Assembly (NCBI GenBank): GCA_035685165.1
Contig: DASRBI010000008.1
Coordinates: 486,760 to 550,759 of the forward strand
Source of the DNA: DATFDN01 sp035685165
GTDB taxonomy: Bacteria > Pseudomonadota > Alphaproteobacteria > Acetobacterales > Acetobacteraceae
DNA length: 64,000 nucleotides
Direction: 5' to 3'
Part shown: piece by piece, positions 44,842 through 52,848 of the stretch
How the letters are laid out: every line of letters starts with the position of its first letter
How positions within the stretch are numbered: the stretch's first letter is position 1
Made by a program: the position numbers and the translations under genes
The notes under the pieces: model-generated
Seen by the model: only the letters and a program-made list of their open reading frames with translations
What the model was told of the DNA's origin: nothing
The model's database searches: none

Positions 44842-45543
44842 TTGGCTGAACTCAATCCCGCCACCCGCGAGGCGCTGACGCGCATCGGCACATCGACGTT
44901 GACCGGCGTGCTGAACCGGCGCGGCCTGACCAACATGTATCTGCACGGCGTCATGCCGATCCGCCCGGACATCCCGCGCCTCGTTGGCCCCGCCTTTACC
45001 ATGCGATTCATTCCGGCACGGCCGGGCGCGCAGGTGCGCTCCAATATCCAGCCGCGCGCGATGGAGGAATGTCCGCCGGGGGCCGTGCTGGTGGTCGATT
45101 CGCGTGGGGACGCGCGCGCCGCGTCGGCGGGCGATCTTTATGTCGGGCGGCTGAAGGCGCGCGGCTGCGCTGGGATCGTGACCGACGGCGGGCTGCGCGA
45201 TACCGAGGGCGTGTACAAGACCGGCCTGCCCGCCTATCACAAGAGTCCCTCCTCGCCGCCGAGCCCGATCGTGCATTTCCCGTGCGATCTCGGCCTGCCG
45301 ATCGGCTGCGCCGGAGTCGCGGTGTATCCGGGCGACATCATGGTCGGCGACTGCGACGGCGTGGTGGTGATCCCGCCCGACATCGTGGACGAAGTCGCGG
45401 AGGAGTGTCTTTCGACCCAGCTCTACGAGGAATTCGCCGAGGAGGAGGTGGCGCGCGGACGGGCGCTGCCCGGTCTGTTCCCCGTCGCGGGCGAGGAAGC
45501 GAAGCGGGATTTCGAGGCGTGGAAGAAGGCGCGCGGCCGGTAG
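44842..45543 (+). CDS. RraA-family aldolase/decarboxylase
   Basis: A 233-residue protein of the RraA/dimethylmenaquinone-methyltransferase-like family, many of which are class II 4-hydroxy-4-methyl-2-oxoglutarate (or 4-carboxy-4-hydroxy-2-oxoadipate) aldolases and oxaloacetate decarboxylases. The active-site signature GIVTDGGLRDTEGV includes the Arg-Asp pair for substrate and metal, so it should be an enzyme rather than the RNase E inhibitor. The start is a TTG at 44842 with GGAGGAAA seven bases before it. It closes the catabolic gene run 19 bases after the hpaB-like gene and would split the final intermediate. Confidence 0.87.
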   Translation: MAELNPATREALTRIGTSTLTGVLNRRGLTNMYLHGVMPIRPDIPRLVGPAFTMRFIPARPGAQVRSNIQPRAMEECPPGAVLVVDSRGDARAASAGDLYVGRLKARGCAGIVTDGGLRDTEGVYKTGLPAYHKSPSSPPSPIVHFPCDLGLPIGCAGVAVYPGDIMVGDCDGVVVIPPDIVDEVAEECLSTQLYEEFAEEEVARGRALPGLFPVAGEEAKRDFEAWKKARGR

Positions 45544-45571
45544 TGCGGCGCGCCCTCATCCGCCGCGCTTA

Positions 45572-45599
45572 CCCCCTGCGACCTCTCCCACGCAGGGGG
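45572..45599. repeat. Palindrome between the RraA gene and the second liv operon
   Basis: CCCCCTGCG (45572-45580) pairs perfectly with CGCAGGGGG (45591-45599) around ten bases (ACCTCTCCCA). It occupies the 130-base gap and may end the catabolic transcript or be another copy of the extragenic repeat type seen after pnp and the cyclophilin gene. Confidence 0.55.
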
Positions 45600-45673
45600 A
45601 GTGGTGATCCGGTGCGCCTCTCCCGCATGGCGCGAGCGGCCGGCGCGCTCTGCGCGCCCGGTGAGGGCGTGCG

Positions 45674-46546
45674 GTGAACAGCCTCATCCCCGTCGGCCAA
45701 GCCTTGCTCAGCGGCATCCTGGTCGGTGGCGTGTATGGGCTGCTATCGATCGGGTTCAGCCTCGCTTTCGGTGTGATGCGGATCGTCAACTTCGCGCACG
45801 GCGATCTGGTGATGTACGGCATGTATGTCGGTGTCGCCGCCGCCCTGTTCGGCATCGACCCGCTCTATGCCATCCCGATCAGCTTTGTGCTGATGGCGCT
45901 GCTCGGCGCGGCGCAATACAGGTTCGTCTATCGCCGGTTCGTGGGTGCGCCTACCTTGCAGCAATTGCTGGCGGCGATCGGGCTCGGGCTCGTGTTGCAG
46001 ATGATCGCCCAGATCGTCTTCGGCGCCGACACGCGCTCCGCTCCCTCGATGTTCGCCGGCCGGTTCCTGCTGCTCGGGCCGCTGTTCGTCTCCGCCGCGC
46101 AGGTGGTGGCGTTCGGCGTCGCGGTGGCGGCGACCTTGATCGTCGAGGCGCTGCTGCTCGGCACGCAATGGGGACGCACGGTGCGGGCGGTCGCCGACGA
46201 CATCGAAGCCGCCGAACTGGTCGGCCTGCGTTCGCAGTGGATCAATATCAGCGCCTTCGCCTTCGCCTGCGGGCTGGCCGGCATCGCCGGCACGATCATG
46301 GTGACCTATTACCCGGTCGATCCCTCCAAGGGTCTGACATTGATGCCGATCGCCATCATCGCCACCACGATCGGTGGTTTGGGCAGCATCCGCGGCTCGT
46401 TCCTGGGCGGGATTTTCTGCGGCGTCATCCAGCAGGCGACCGCGCTGCTGTGGAACTCCGCCCTGCAGGACGTGCCACTTTACGTGCTGCTGCTGCTGTT
46501 CATCGCCTACCGCCCGACCGGCATGTTCGGGCTGCGGACCGAATAG
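45674..46546 (+). CDS. livH: LivH-like ABC permease (second system)
   Basis: A 290-residue permease starting with a GTG. ALLSGILVGGVYGLLSIGFSLAFGV (core GILVGGVYGLLSIGFS) and RIVNFAHGDLVMYGMY are the LivH signatures; the coupling loop is VRAVADDIEAAELVGL. It is only distantly similar to the first LivH in the window, so the two systems are not a recent duplication. It opens the second liv operon, ordered livH-livM-livG-livF-livK, and livM begins two bases after its stop. Confidence 0.95.
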   Translation: MNSLIPVGQALLSGILVGGVYGLLSIGFSLAFGVMRIVNFAHGDLVMYGMYVGVAAALFGIDPLYAIPISFVLMALLGAAQYRFVYRRFVGAPTLQQLLAAIGLGLVLQMIAQIVFGADTRSAPSMFAGRFLLLGPLFVSAAQVVAFGVAVAATLIVEALLLGTQWGRTVRAVADDIEAAELVGLRSQWINISAFAFACGLAGIAGTIMVTYYPVDPSKGLTLMPIAIIATTIGGLGSIRGSFLGGIFCGVIQQATALLWNSALQDVPLYVLLLLFIAYRPTGMFGLRTE

Positions 46547-46548
46547 CG

Positions 46549-47553
46549 ATGGAGACGGGTCTCAGCCGCGCCGCCCTCGGCCGGAGCGCGCCTGTCGCGC
46601 CAGCGACAGCGCGGCTGCTGCCGTGGTTCGCAGTGCTGGCTGTGGCCGCGCTGCCTCTCTTGCCGTTCGCCAACAAATATGTCGAGGCGGCGGTGGTGCG
46701 GGCGCTGATCTTCATCGCGCTCGGCCAAGCCTGGAACGTCGTTGCCGGCATCGGCGGCCAGCTCTCGCTCGGGCACGGCGTGTTCCTCGGGCTCGGCAGC
46801 TACGCAACCGGCATCCTGTTCAACTTGTTCGGGATCTCGCCCTGGCTCGGCGTGTGGGCGGGCGCGCTCGTCTCGCTCGCCGTAGCGCTGGTGATGGGGG
46901 CGATGACGTTGCGGATGCGCGGCATCTTCTTCGCGCTGGCGACAGTCGCGGTTTCGCTCGCCTTCGACCAGCTCGCGCATCACTATGTCGATCTGACCGG
47001 CGGCGATAACGGGCTTGCCTTGCGCTTCGTCGGTACCTCGCTCTGGGCCGCGCAGTCGCGCACCCCGGCGCCGTTCGTCTATGCGGGGCTCGCCTTCGTC
47101 GTGCTCTATCTCTGGATCACGCGCCTGATCCTCGCCAGCCGCTTCGGCCTCGAGATGCGGGCGGTGCGGGACGACGAGATCGCCGCCGGGGCCGCGGGCG
47201 TGCGCGTGTTCCGCACCAAGCTGCTCGGCTTCCTGGCGAGTGCCGCGATGACCGCGCTCGCGGGTGGGCTCTACATGCAATTCTATCAGGCGATTGATCC
47301 GGAATCCGCTTTCGGGCTCGGTCAGGCGATCCAGTTGCAGTTGCCGGCGCTGATCGGCGGGCTCGGCACCGCCTGGGGCCCGGTGGTCGGCGGCGCGCTG
47401 ATGATCCTGTTGTCGGAGGCGACCAACTGGGGCGCGACCAAGGCGGGCATGGTCGGCGTCGATATCCTCGTTTACGGTCTCGTGCTGCTGCTGGTCGTGC
47501 TGTGGGCGCCGCAGGGGATTGTCGGAATGCTCGCCCCGAGGCGCCGGCGGTGA
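46549..47553 (+). CDS. livM: LivM-like ABC permease (second system)
   Basis: A 334-residue permease with LivM features WNVVAGIGGQLSLGHGVFLG, TLRMRGIFFALATVAVSLAF and VRDDEIAAGAAGVRVF. PALIGGLGTAWGPVVGGAL is the membrane signature near the end. The ATG lies two bases after livH and the last four bases overlap livG (GTGA). Confidence 0.95.
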   Translation: METGLSRAALGRSAPVAPATARLLPWFAVLAVAALPLLPFANKYVEAAVVRALIFIALGQAWNVVAGIGGQLSLGHGVFLGLGSYATGILFNLFGISPWLGVWAGALVSLAVALVMGAMTLRMRGIFFALATVAVSLAFDQLAHHYVDLTGGDNGLALRFVGTSLWAAQSRTPAPFVYAGLAFVVLYLWITRLILASRFGLEMRAVRDDEIAAGAAGVRVFRTKLLGFLASAAMTALAGGLYMQFYQAIDPESAFGLGQAIQLQLPALIGGLGTAWGPVVGGALMILLSEATNWGATKAGMVGVDILVYGLVLLLVVLWAPQGIVGMLAPRRRR

Positions 47554-48287
47554 GCGCGCCCGCGCTGGAGGTGCGGCATGTCGCGCGCCATTTCGGCGGG
47601 CTGGTTGCGCTGCGCGATGTCTCGTTCAGCGTGACCGAAGGCGAGGTGGTGGGACTGATCGGGCCGAACGGCGCTGGCAAATCAACCCTTTTCGAGATCG
47701 TCAGCGGAAACTTGGCCCCGACGGCCGGCGCGATCCGCTATTTCGGGGCCGACTGCACCCACCTGCCGCCGCACGCGCGCCGCCGCGCTGGGCTTTGCCG
47801 CACGTTCCAGAAGGTGCGGCTCTTTGCCTCGATGACGGTGCGCGAGAACGTCGCCGTCGCCGCCCGCCAGTCCTTGCCGCCGCACCACGACTGGGAGGCG
47901 GAAGTCGTGCGCGTGCTGCAGCAGATGCGCCTTGTTCAGCAGGCGGACCGGCTGCCGGCGGAGATCACGCTCGCCGATCGCAAGAAAGTCGAGATCGGCC
48001 GGGCCATGGTCGGCACCTGCCGCGTGCTGCTGCTGGACGAAAGCCTGTCGGGCCTCACGCACGAGGAAGCCGAGGAACTGATCGGCGAGATCATGGCGCT
48101 CAACCGCGAGCACGGCATCACGATTGTCGTGGTCGAGCATGTTCTGTCGGTCCTGGCGAAGATGGTGCGGCGGCTGGTCGTGTTGCACAACGCCACGGTG
48201 ATCGCTGACGGACCGCCCGCGGCGGTAGCGCACGATCCGCGCGTGATCGAGGCCTATCTCGGCAGCCGGCGGAGCGCTTTTCAATGA
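47550..48287 (+). CDS. livG: LivG-like ABC transporter ATPase (second system)
   Basis: A 245-residue ATPase. Walker A is IGPNGAGKSTLFEIVSG. Walker B reads VLLLDESLSGL, with Ser replacing the usual Pro after the catalytic Glu. The signature loop is degenerate (ITLADRKKVEIGRAM). The switch His is in VVEHVLSVLAKMVRRL. The GTG at 47550 is used because it couples to livM by a four-base overlap and starts next to the conserved LEVRHVARHFGGLVAL; codons up to 47502 lie inside livM. Confidence 0.93.
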   Translation: MSAPALEVRHVARHFGGLVALRDVSFSVTEGEVVGLIGPNGAGKSTLFEIVSGNLAPTAGAIRYFGADCTHLPPHARRRAGLCRTFQKVRLFASMTVRENVAVAARQSLPPHHDWEAEVVRVLQQMRLVQQADRLPAEITLADRKKVEIGRAMVGTCRVLLLDESLSGLTHEEAEELIGEIMALNREHGITIVVVEHVLSVLAKMVRRLVVLHNATVIADGPPAAVAHDPRVIEAYLGSRRSAFQ

Positions 48288-48991
48288 GCGCGCTCGCGGT
48301 GGACCGGCTGACTGTCGCCTATGGCGACATGATCGCGGTACGCGACGTTTCCTTCACCTTCGACTCCGGCGCGCTGTTCGTTCTGCTCGGCGCGAACGGC
48401 GCGGGAAAAACCAGCATCCTGCGCTGCATCTCCGGCCTCGTGCCGCCGCGCGGCGGCACGATCTGCGCGCAGGGGCGCAGCCTCGTCGGGCTGAAGCCGC
48501 ATCAGGTCGCGCACGCGGGGATCGCGCACGTGCCGGAAGGCCGGCGCATCTTCCCCAATCTCGGCGTGGAGGAGAATCTCGAAGTGAGCTTTATCCCGCG
48601 CGCCGCCGGCGCCGCGCGGCGGCAGGCGCTGGAGGCGGTCTATGCGCTGTTTCCGCGCCTGGCGGAGCGGCGGCGGCAGGCGGGCGGCACGCTTTCGGGC
48701 GGGGAGCAGCAGATGCTGGCGATCGGGCGGGCGATGATGAACGCGCCGTCGCTCCTGATGCTGGACGAGCCCTCGCTCGGGCTCTCGCCGCTGCTCGCCG
48801 ATATGGTGTTCGACCGGCTGGCTGCCATCAACGCGCAGGGTACCACGATCCTGTTGGTCGAGCAGAACGCGACGGCGATTGATCTGGCGAGTGGCGGGGT
48901 GATCCTTCAGAATGGCACTGTGCTTCTGCGCGGGGATCGAAGCGCGCTGCGCGATTCGGATTTCGTACGCCGCGCCTATCTCGGGGTATAA
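48284..48991 (+). CDS. livF: LivF-like ABC transporter ATPase (second system)
   Basis: A 235-residue ATPase of standard LivF length. Walker A LGANGAGKTSILRCISGL, signature LSGGEQQMLAIGRAM, Walker B LMLDEPSLGLSPLL and the switch TILLVEQNATAIDLA are all intact. It overlaps livG by four bases and precedes livK by 26 bases. Confidence 0.95.
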   Translation: MSALAVDRLTVAYGDMIAVRDVSFTFDSGALFVLLGANGAGKTSILRCISGLVPPRGGTICAQGRSLVGLKPHQVAHAGIAHVPEGRRIFPNLGVEENLEVSFIPRAAGAARRQALEAVYALFPRLAERRRQAGGTLSGGEQQMLAIGRAMMNAPSLLMLDEPSLGLSPLLADMVFDRLAAINAQGTTILLVEQNATAIDLASGGVILQNGTVLLRGDRSALRDSDFVRRAYLGV

Positions 48992-49017
48992 TCAAGACCG
49001 ACAGGGAGGAAACCACG

Positions 49018-50226
49018 ATGACGCTGACCCGCCGCGAGAGTCTGTCCGCCTTGATGGCCGCCGCCACGCTGGTGGCCGCGCCGGGGCGCGGACGGGCGCA
49101 AACGCAGGACATCGTCGTCGGCGTTCCCAATTCGCTTACCGGCGGGTTCGGCGAGGTCGGTCAGCGTTATAGCTGGGGCGTGCTGATCGCGCTCGATCAG
49201 ATCAACCGCGAGGGCGGCATCAGGGCGTTGGGCGGCGCGAAGATCAAGCCGATCGTCGCCGATACCACGACAGAAAACCCGGCGCAGGCGGCGAGTGTCG
49301 CGCGCCGGATGCTGGACGAAGATCGTGCCATCGCCTTGTGCGGCGCGGCGGCGAGCGCGATGACGCTCGCCGTGCAGGTGGAGGCGGAAAAATCGCGCGT
49401 ACCGCTGATCACCTCCTCCTATGCCGATCAGCTGGTCAAGCGCGGGATGAAATATACTTTCAAGCTGACCGCGCCGGGCAGCGCGATCTGGAACTTCGCG
49501 ATGGATTCGCTCGTCGACATGATGAAGGCGGAGGGACAGGCGCCGAAATCGTGCGGCATCTTCATGGGGTCCGATGCCGTCAGCATGGCGGTCTCGAAGG
49601 CGCTGCCGGAGGAAGCCAAGCGCATTGGCCTGCCGGTGGTGGCGCATGTCGATTTCCAGGGCAACCTGACCGATCCCTCGGTGGTCGTGACGCCGATCCT
49701 GCAAAACCGGCCGGAGACGATCTTCCTGAGCTCGTTCCTGAATGATGCCGTGCTGATCATCCGCACCCTTCGCGGGCTCGGCATCAAGACGCCGATCGCC
49801 GCCGCGGGCGGCATTTCCACCGATTCGGCCGGCAAGACGCTCGGCCCGGCCGCCGACCGCATCTTCATGCCATGGAGCTGGTGCTGGGACATGAAGGCGC
49901 CGGGCAACAGCGAACTGAACGCGCTCTACAAGGCGGCGCATCCGGACGCGCCTTATCCCTGCAACAACGAGCAGCTCGGCATCGGCTATGCGTCGGGCCT
50001 CGTCCTGCGGCAGGCGCTGGAGAAGGCCGCCAGCACCGACGGCACCAAGCTGCGCGACACGCTTTCGGCCACCAATTTCACGGGCCTGACGCTGCCTTCC
50101 ACCGAGGCCAAATTCGACGAGACGGGGCTGAACACCAAGGCAACGATGATCCTGACCGAATGGAGCGGCGGCGCGGCGCACACGGTCTGGCCGCAGGCGC
50201 AGCAAGCGATGAAGCCGGTGCTGTAG
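49018..50226 (+). CDS. livK: LivK-like periplasmic substrate-binding protein (second system)
   Basis: A 402-residue type I binding protein. MTLTRRESLSALMAAATLVAAP is a Tat-like signal (TRRESL), with cleavage likely after GRAQ or just before. The mature start DIVVGVPNSLTGGFGEVG and KSRVPLITSSYADQL are typical of amino-acid/amide binding proteins. GGAGGAAACC lies before the ATG. The permease and ATPase genes are directly upstream. A remnant of an unrelated sugar permease follows two bases after its stop. Confidence 0.92.
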   Translation: MTLTRRESLSALMAAATLVAAPGRGRAQTQDIVVGVPNSLTGGFGEVGQRYSWGVLIALDQINREGGIRALGGAKIKPIVADTTTENPAQAASVARRMLDEDRAIALCGAAASAMTLAVQVEAEKSRVPLITSSYADQLVKRGMKYTFKLTAPGSAIWNFAMDSLVDMMKAEGQAPKSCGIFMGSDAVSMAVSKALPEEAKRIGLPVVAHVDFQGNLTDPSVVVTPILQNRPETIFLSSFLNDAVLIIRTLRGLGIKTPIAAAGGISTDSAGKTLGPAADRIFMPWSWCWDMKAPGNSELNALYKAAHPDAPYPCNNEQLGIGYASGLVLRQALEKAASTDGTKLRDTLSATNFTGLTLPSTEAKFDETGLNTKATMILTEWSGGAAHTVWPQAQQAMKPVL

Positions 50227-50227
50227 G

Positions 50228-50344
50228 TTCTTGCCTCTGCTCGGCGTCGATCCGTTCTGGCAGATGGCGATCGAGGGATTGCTGATCGCGGCGGTGGTTT
50301 ACGTGGACAACTTGCGGAAGCATCGGCAGGCGGGGTTGGGCTGA
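50228..50344 (+). pseudogene. C-terminal remnant of a ribose-type (RbsC/AraH) ABC permease
   Basis: In the gap after livK one frame reads 38 residues to a stop: LLGVDPFWQMAIEGLLIA followed by AVVYVDNLRKHRQAGLG. This matches the last membrane segment and tail of RbsC-type permeases, which end with a pattern like YYQxIVKGxVILLAVxxD plus basic residues. There is no start codon, no upstream permease frame and no sugar ABC partner, so it is a decayed fragment. It may mark the junction of a past deletion or insertion. Confidence 0.6.
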
Positions 50345-50351
50345 CTCGTCC

Positions 50352-51671
50352 TCACCCCCATCCCGCCGCCAGCCGGTCCACATTGTCACGGAACCGGTAC
50401 CACCCGCCGATCGCGGGCAGGAACCAGGGATTGCCCGAATAGAGCGGGTGATCGGGGAAATCCGGTGTGTCGAACGCGCACTCGTAATTCGCCTGCCCGG
50501 CGATCTTGCGGGCGGTCTGCGTGCCCAGATAGGTCATCATCGCAACGCCGCTGCCGTTGCAGCCGAGCAGATAGTGCATCCCGTCCTGCCGGCCCATGTG
50601 CGGCAGCGCGTCCAGCGTGAAGGCGACATTGCCCGTCCAGGCGTGCGTGACCCGAAAATCGCGCAGTTGCGGGAATCGCGCGGTCATGAAGCGGTGCAGG
50701 ATGGGCGCGCTGGTCTCGGCGCTGACTTGCGTGAAGCGGGCGCGCCCGCCAAAGATCATGCGCCGCCCGTCCGGCGACATACGGTAATAGCACAGCACCC
50801 GCCGTGTATCGGCGAGCGTGCGCCGCTTCGGGATCAGCGAGGCAGCAAGATCGGGCGGCAGCTCCTCGGTCGCGATTATGTGGCTCGCCAGCGGCACGAC
50901 GCGCCGCTTTAGCGCGGGCGTGATGTCGCCCGTGTAGCCGTTGGTGGCGATCACAACCTCCGCGGCCTCGACGGCGCCGCGCGCGGTCTCCACCTGCCAG
51001 CCATTGCCGACCGGCGCGATCCGGTTCACCGGAGCCAGCGCGCACACCGGCACGGAGCGGCGGCGCACGGCGTCCAACAGGCCCTTGTAATAGAGCGCGG
51101 GATGCAGATTGGCCGAGCGTTCCACCACCATGCCACCGAAATAATAGTCGCTGGCGATCTCCTCGCGCTGGCGCTCGCGCGGCACCATGTAGCACTCGGA
51201 CTGCGCGACGCGGTTCAGCCGCTCCACGCGTTTCGATTGCGCCTCGTAGTGCTTTGGCGTCCAGGCGCCGACGAAGCGCCCGGTCTTGTTCCAGAAGCAC
51301 GAAATGCTTTCCTCGGCGATCAGCCGCTCGATCGTGGCAAAAGAATCGGCGGCGTCGGCCAGCACGGCGTCGGCGCGCGCCGAGGACAGGCTCTTGCCGG
51401 AGAAACTCTTGCCGATGTTCACGCCGCCGCTCACGCCGCCGCCGTTTCGGGTGCTGGCGCCGAAGCCGAGTTCCTTCGCTTCTAGCACCACCGACTCGAT
51501 GCCGCGCTTCGCCAGTTCGAGCGCGGTCGAAAGTCCCGCATAACCGGCGCCGACGATCGCCACCCGGGCGCGGCGGGGCACATCCACCGGGTCTTCCGCG
51601 ATCGGCCGGTAGGCTTCCCACCAATAGGGCATCGGCTTGAAATCGGGATGAAAGATGCCAGACCGCGCCAT
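50352..51671 (-). CDS. FAD-dependent amine/amino-acid oxidoreductase (DAO family)
   Basis: A 439-residue DAO-family flavoprotein similar to gamma-glutamylputrescine oxidase PuuB. It begins with HPDFKPMPYWWEAYRP, the aromatic N-terminal stretch seen in this group. The FAD loop is VAIVGAGYAGLSTALELAKRG, then LGFGASTRNGGGVSGGVN; the C-terminal region has HAWTGNVAFTLDALPHMG and GCNGSGVAMMTYLG. It oxidises amines or N-substituted amino acids with oxygen or another acceptor. It is divergent from the polyamine-type ABC operon (123-base gap) and likely shares its substrate. Confidence 0.85.
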   Translation of the reverse strand: MARSGIFHPDFKPMPYWWEAYRPIAEDPVDVPRRARVAIVGAGYAGLSTALELAKRGIESVVLEAKELGFGASTRNGGGVSGGVNIGKSFSGKSLSSARADAVLADAADSFATIERLIAEESISCFWNKTGRFVGAWTPKHYEAQSKRVERLNRVAQSECYMVPRERQREEIASDYYFGGMVVERSANLHPALYYKGLLDAVRRRSVPVCALAPVNRIAPVGNGWQVETARGAVEAAEVVIATNGYTGDITPALKRRVVPLASHIIATEELPPDLAASLIPKRRTLADTRRVLCYYRMSPDGRRMIFGGRARFTQVSAETSAPILHRFMTARFPQLRDFRVTHAWTGNVAFTLDALPHMGRQDGMHYLLGCNGSGVAMMTYLGTQTARKIAGQANYECAFDTPDFPDHPLYSGNPWFLPAIGGWYRFRDNVDRLAAGWG

Positions 51672-51794
51672 GTCGTTCCCTTCCGCCCGATGGGCGCGAA
51701 AGCTTGCGCGGGCGGCCGCGGGCGGTCAACGCGCTCTGGTCCTTTCGGCCGCGACGAGGCAACATCGCCGGACCACCAGGGAGGAAACAAGGTC

Positions 51795-52847
51795 ATGGCC
51801 GTCTCTCGCCGCCTTTTCCTGGCCGGCGCCGCGAGCCTTGCCGCCGCGCCGAGCGCTGGCGCGCAGACCGCGGAACCCGCCAAGCCCGCCAAGATCGTGG
51901 TGAACGATTCTGGGGGCGCGATGGGCACGTGGATGCGAAAAGCGTTCTTCGACGAATACGAGAAACGCTACGGCATCCATGTGGTCGAGACCACGCCCGC
52001 CGATTTCGGCAAGCTGCGCGCGATGGTGGAATCGGGCAACGTGGAATGGACCGTCACTGAGATCGGCGGGCAGGATGCGATCCGCGCCGGCAAGCTGAAC
52101 CTCGTCGAGCCGATCGACGACAAGATCGTGGACCGCTCGGCGTTCCCGAAGGAGGCGCGTTCGCCGACCGTCTTCGCGGGCTCGGTCTATTCCACCGTGC
52201 TTGCCTACCGCTCCGACGTGATCAAGCCCGGTTCGCAGCCCAAGGGCTGGGCGGAATTCTGGGACGTGCAGCGTTTCCCCGGTCCGCGCTCCATGCGGAA
52301 CCATCCGGTGGACAACCTGGAGTTCGCGCTGATCGCCGACGGCGTGCCGATGGACAAGCTCTATCCGCTCGACATGGACCGCGCCTTCCGCAAGCTCGAT
52401 CAGATCAAGCCACACGTGAATGTCTGGTGGACCACCGGCGCGCAGCCGGCGCAGATGCTGCTCGACAAGGAGGTAGTACTGGCCACTGGCTGGAACGGCC
52501 GCTTCTTCGATCTCGTGCAGAAGGACGCGCCGGTGGCGATGGAATGGACCGGCGGTGCGCTAAAGCAGACCTCGTTCGTGATCCCGCGCGGCGCGAAGGA
52601 TGCCTATTGGGGGCAGAAGTTCCTCGCCATCATGACGGAGCCGAAGCTAGAGGCGATCTACGCCAACGCGCTCGGCTACCCGGGGCTCAATCCCGAGGCA
52701 AGCAAGTACACCGACCCGAAGGTGCTGCCGGCGCTGCCGACCTCGCCGGATAATCTCGCCAAGCAGTTCTGGATCAGCGACGCTTGGTGGGCCGAGAACG
52801 GCGGACAGGCGATCGAACGCTGGAATGCCTGGGTGCTGAAAACCTGA
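51795..52847 (+). CDS. potD: Spermidine/putrescine-type ABC substrate-binding protein
   Basis: A 350-residue periplasmic binding protein of the PotD/type II class. The signal MAVSRRLFLAGAASLAA carries a near-consensus Tat motif (SRRLFLA) with cleavage after AGA. Mature features are IVVNDSGGAMGTWMRKAFFDEYEK and NVWWTTGAQPAQMLLDKEV, cited by cores SGGAMGTWMRKAF and TGAQPAQMLL. GGGAGGAAAC precedes the ATG at 51795. The gene heads a compact potDABC-like operon. A polyamine is the default ligand, but this subgroup binds other small cations and amino compounds. Confidence 0.85.
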   Translation: MAVSRRLFLAGAASLAAAPSAGAQTAEPAKPAKIVVNDSGGAMGTWMRKAFFDEYEKRYGIHVVETTPADFGKLRAMVESGNVEWTVTEIGGQDAIRAGKLNLVEPIDDKIVDRSAFPKEARSPTVFAGSVYSTVLAYRSDVIKPGSQPKGWAEFWDVQRFPGPRSMRNHPVDNLEFALIADGVPMDKLYPLDMDRAFRKLDQIKPHVNVWWTTGAQPAQMLLDKEVVLATGWNGRFFDLVQKDAPVAMEWTGGALKQTSFVIPRGAKDAYWGQKFLAIMTEPKLEAIYANALGYPGLNPEASKYTDPKVLPALPTSPDNLAKQFWISDAWWAENGGQAIERWNAWVLKT

Positions 52848-52848
52848 C

